The notes below the pieces were generated by a model. It made no database searches. It was not told where the DNA came from and worked only from the letters and a program-made list of their open reading frames with translations. A stretch of DNA of 64,000 bases from DASXQK01 sp963724385 (GTDB lineage Bacteria > Pseudomonadota > Alphaproteobacteria > Dongiales > Dongiaceae), in assembly GCA_963724385.1 (NCBI GenBank), contig CAVRUJ010000001.1:1674001-1738000 (forward strand). Direction: 5' to 3'. Below, one piece after another: positions 62,916-64,000 of this stretch. Numbering within the stretch: the first letter of the stretch is position 1; every line of letters starts with the position of its first letter. The position numbers were made by a program, and so were the translations under genes.

Positions 62916-63386
62916 ATGCGTTCGATCGCCGCTTTCGTCCTGGCCCTGTTGCTAGGCGGGCAAGCCATGGCCGAGGGTAGCAGCCTTCCGGCCCTGTCCG
63001 ATCCCGCGACCCTGAAGGAATGCGGCGCATGCCATATGGCCTTCCAGCCCCAGTTGCTGCCGATGCGCTCCTGGCGGGCGATCATGGCGCATCTGGGGAA
63101 TCATTTCGGCGAGGATGCTTCGCTGCCCGAGGCGGCCCGCGGCGCTGTCGAGCACTACCTGGTGGGGCATGCCGCCGACGCACCCGGCACCGCCGGCGGG
63201 CGACGCTACGTCCGCGGCATCGCCGCGAATGCCGTACCCCTGCGCATCACCGACACCCCCTTCTGGCGCAATGCCCATGGAGAGGTTTCCGAGGCGAGCT
63301 TCGCCAGCAGCGGGGTCAAATCGCGATCCAATTGCGTCGCCTGCCACCGGTCCGCCGCGAGCGGCCAATATGGCGAAGTGGAATGA
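62916..63386 (+). CDS. Diheme cytochrome c (DHC)
   Basis: 156 aa with signal peptide RSIAAFVLALLLGGQAMA. Heme sites C36-x-x-C-H40 (KECGACHMAFQPQLLP) and C140-x-x-C-H144 (SNCVACHRSA). In Rhodobacter sphaeroides DHC is the electron donor to SHP and the genes are linked, as here. ATG 62916 follows GAGGA; ATG 62904, overlapping the SHP stop (ATGA), is an alternative. The operon order is cyt b-DHC fusion, SHP, DHC. Confidence 0.92.
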   Translation: MRSIAAFVLALLLGGQAMAEGSSLPALSDPATLKECGACHMAFQPQLLPMRSWRAIMAHLGNHFGEDASLPEAARGAVEHYLVGHAADAPGTAGGRRYVRGIAANAVPLRITDTPFWRNAHGEVSEASFASSGVKSRSNCVACHRSAASGQYGEVE

Positions 63387-63595
63387 GGGCTCGCGCCGCC
63401 AAGCGGTTGAGATCCGAGCAATGGGCGTGATTGCGGGTCATCTGCCAACGGCAGGGCGCCGGGCAATCGGTGAGGGCCTCGGCCCGCAGGGACGCGGGGC
63501 GAGGGCGGGGAACTCGGTTGCGCTCCCGAGATGCGCCGGGGCGCGCCCCGTTGCCGGAGACGCGCCGCCAGCCGCATCGCAGGGAAACCCGAAGA

Positions 63596-63919
63596 TCAGT
63601 GGTCGGAGCCGCCGTCCTTCGAGCCGCCCGACCCACCGTTGGAGTCGTGCGATCCGCCGTTGGTCCCGGCGTTGCCGCTGTTGCTGTGGTCCGTGCCCGA
63701 GGGGCCGTTGGACGAGCTGTCCTTGCTGCTCGGATCCTGGGACGTCGCGTCATGGTTGGCCGGGTCGTTGCTCTGCTTGTCGACGCTCGTATCGGCCCGG
63801 GCCGACTGCAGGCCGAGGCCAGTCTTGCCGAAGCCGACGGGGGAGGCGACCAGCATGAGCGCGGCGAGCGCCAGGCCGGCCGGGGCCGCGAGTCGAGAAG
63901 CGAAGGAAGTGCGAGGCAT
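63596..63919 (-). CDS. Small secreted Ser/Gly/Asp/Asn-rich protein
   Basis: 107 aa. A signal peptide covers residues 1 to about 42 (LAAPAGLALAALMLVASPVGFG...SARA). The mature part is disordered low complexity (DPSSKDSSSNGPSGTDHSN and GGSHDSNGGSGGSK). ATG 63919 has the AAGGAG site at the right distance; ATG 63925 is too close to it. Function unknown; composition resembles hydrophilin- or spacer-like secreted proteins. Confidence 0.65.
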   Translation of the reverse strand: MPRTSFASRLAAPAGLALAALMLVASPVGFGKTGLGLQSARADTSVDKQSNDPANHDATSQDPSSKDSSSNGPSGTDHSNSGNAGTNGGSHDSNGGSGGSKDGGSDH

Positions 63920-63929
63920 CGTCATCTCC

Positions 63930-64000
63930 TTAGGTTAGGGGCCTTGGCGACCATCGCCGCGGCCGGTCGATCTCGATGACCAGAAGCTGGGCCCGCTCGC
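63930..64000 (-). CDS. Possible 3' end of an upstream gene, cut by the window edge
   Basis: A minus-strand frame reads ERAQLLVIEIDRPRRWSPRP and stops at TAA 63932-63930, which overlaps the ribosome site of the small secreted gene. The overlap and composition suggest a preceding operon gene, but only 22 codons are visible. Confidence 0.25.
   Translation of the reverse strand, partial: ERAQLLVIEIDRPRRWSPRPLT

Noticed and set aside
61360..63030. 556-aa minus-strand frame opposite the cytochrome genes
   Set aside because: Opposite to three clear cytochrome genes with heme motifs; composition typical of shadows.

Overview
The window is high-GC DNA with dense coding on both strands. It looks like the chromosome of an alphaproteobacterium, probably of the Hyphomicrobiales/Rhodospirillales type. 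The inference rests on a full-length cyclic beta-1,2-glucan synthase (ndvB), a PaoABC-type aldehyde oxidoreductase, a NodZ-like fucosyltransferase relative, an SHP/DHC cytochrome locus, a phasin, and FixK/FNR-type anaeroboxes (TTGAY-N4-RTCAA). No rRNA, tRNA, CRISPR array, intact IS element or intact prophage was recognised.

Layout. 1-6.6 kb is gene-poor and decayed: an RcnB-domain protein with Gln/Pro tandem repeats, an IS3-type transposase scrap, a secretory lipase, small secreted proteins, a truncated amidase, and long stretches with nothing convincing. 6.8-12.1 kb has two GNAT acetyltransferases, a secreted protein of unknown function, and a fused FAD/Fe-S D-2-hydroxyacid dehydrogenase. 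12.3-16.5 kb is a stress-type block: CBS protein, phasin, groES, groEL, with 52-53 nt palindromic repeats between and after the genes. 16.8-25.4 kb is ndvB. 25.5-28.9 kb holds small genes around an anaerobox, then a coupled set ending in a corrinoid (B12) protein with no methyltransferase partner nearby. 28.9-32.5 kb has a serine-recombinase remnant, a CzcO-like flavoprotein and a GT-C-like membrane protein.

32.6-41.4 kb is one co-oriented peptide-scavenging operon: a serine beta-lactamase-fold hydrolase, a complete Dpp/Opp-type ABC importer (Tat-exported binding protein, two permeases, two ATPases), an M55 D-aminopeptidase and a proline iminopeptidase. It looks built to import and hydrolyse short peptides, possibly D-amino-acid-containing ones. 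41.7-46.4 kb is a compact glycan locus: an HPr-kinase-like/GT2 fusion, a GT2, a GT25-like protein and a NodZ-like protein. At 46.6 kb a membrane protein sits behind an anaerobox with exact class II geometry.

47.2-56.1 kb is the least understood region and the best candidate for an undescribed system. A sedolisin-type S53 peptidase diverges from a four-gene operon: a 745-aa protein with runs of tryptophan around a carboxypeptidase-regulatory-like domain, a DUF1360-type membrane protein, a small CC-containing protein, and a 1022-aa protein with an 11-proline hinge. A 144-aa protein of unknown function faces this operon across a strong hairpin. 56.6-61.3 kb encodes paoABC with a divergent TetR regulator. 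A scrap of a second paoC-like gene lies at 47.2 kb. 61.4-63.4 kb encodes a cytochrome b561 fused to a diheme cytochrome c, an SHP-type O2-binding cytochrome c and a free DHC diheme cytochrome. The window ends in a small Ser/Gly/Asp-rich secreted protein.

Coordinates were read by eye from the sequence and translated frames. Family names come from motif recognition, not from database searches.
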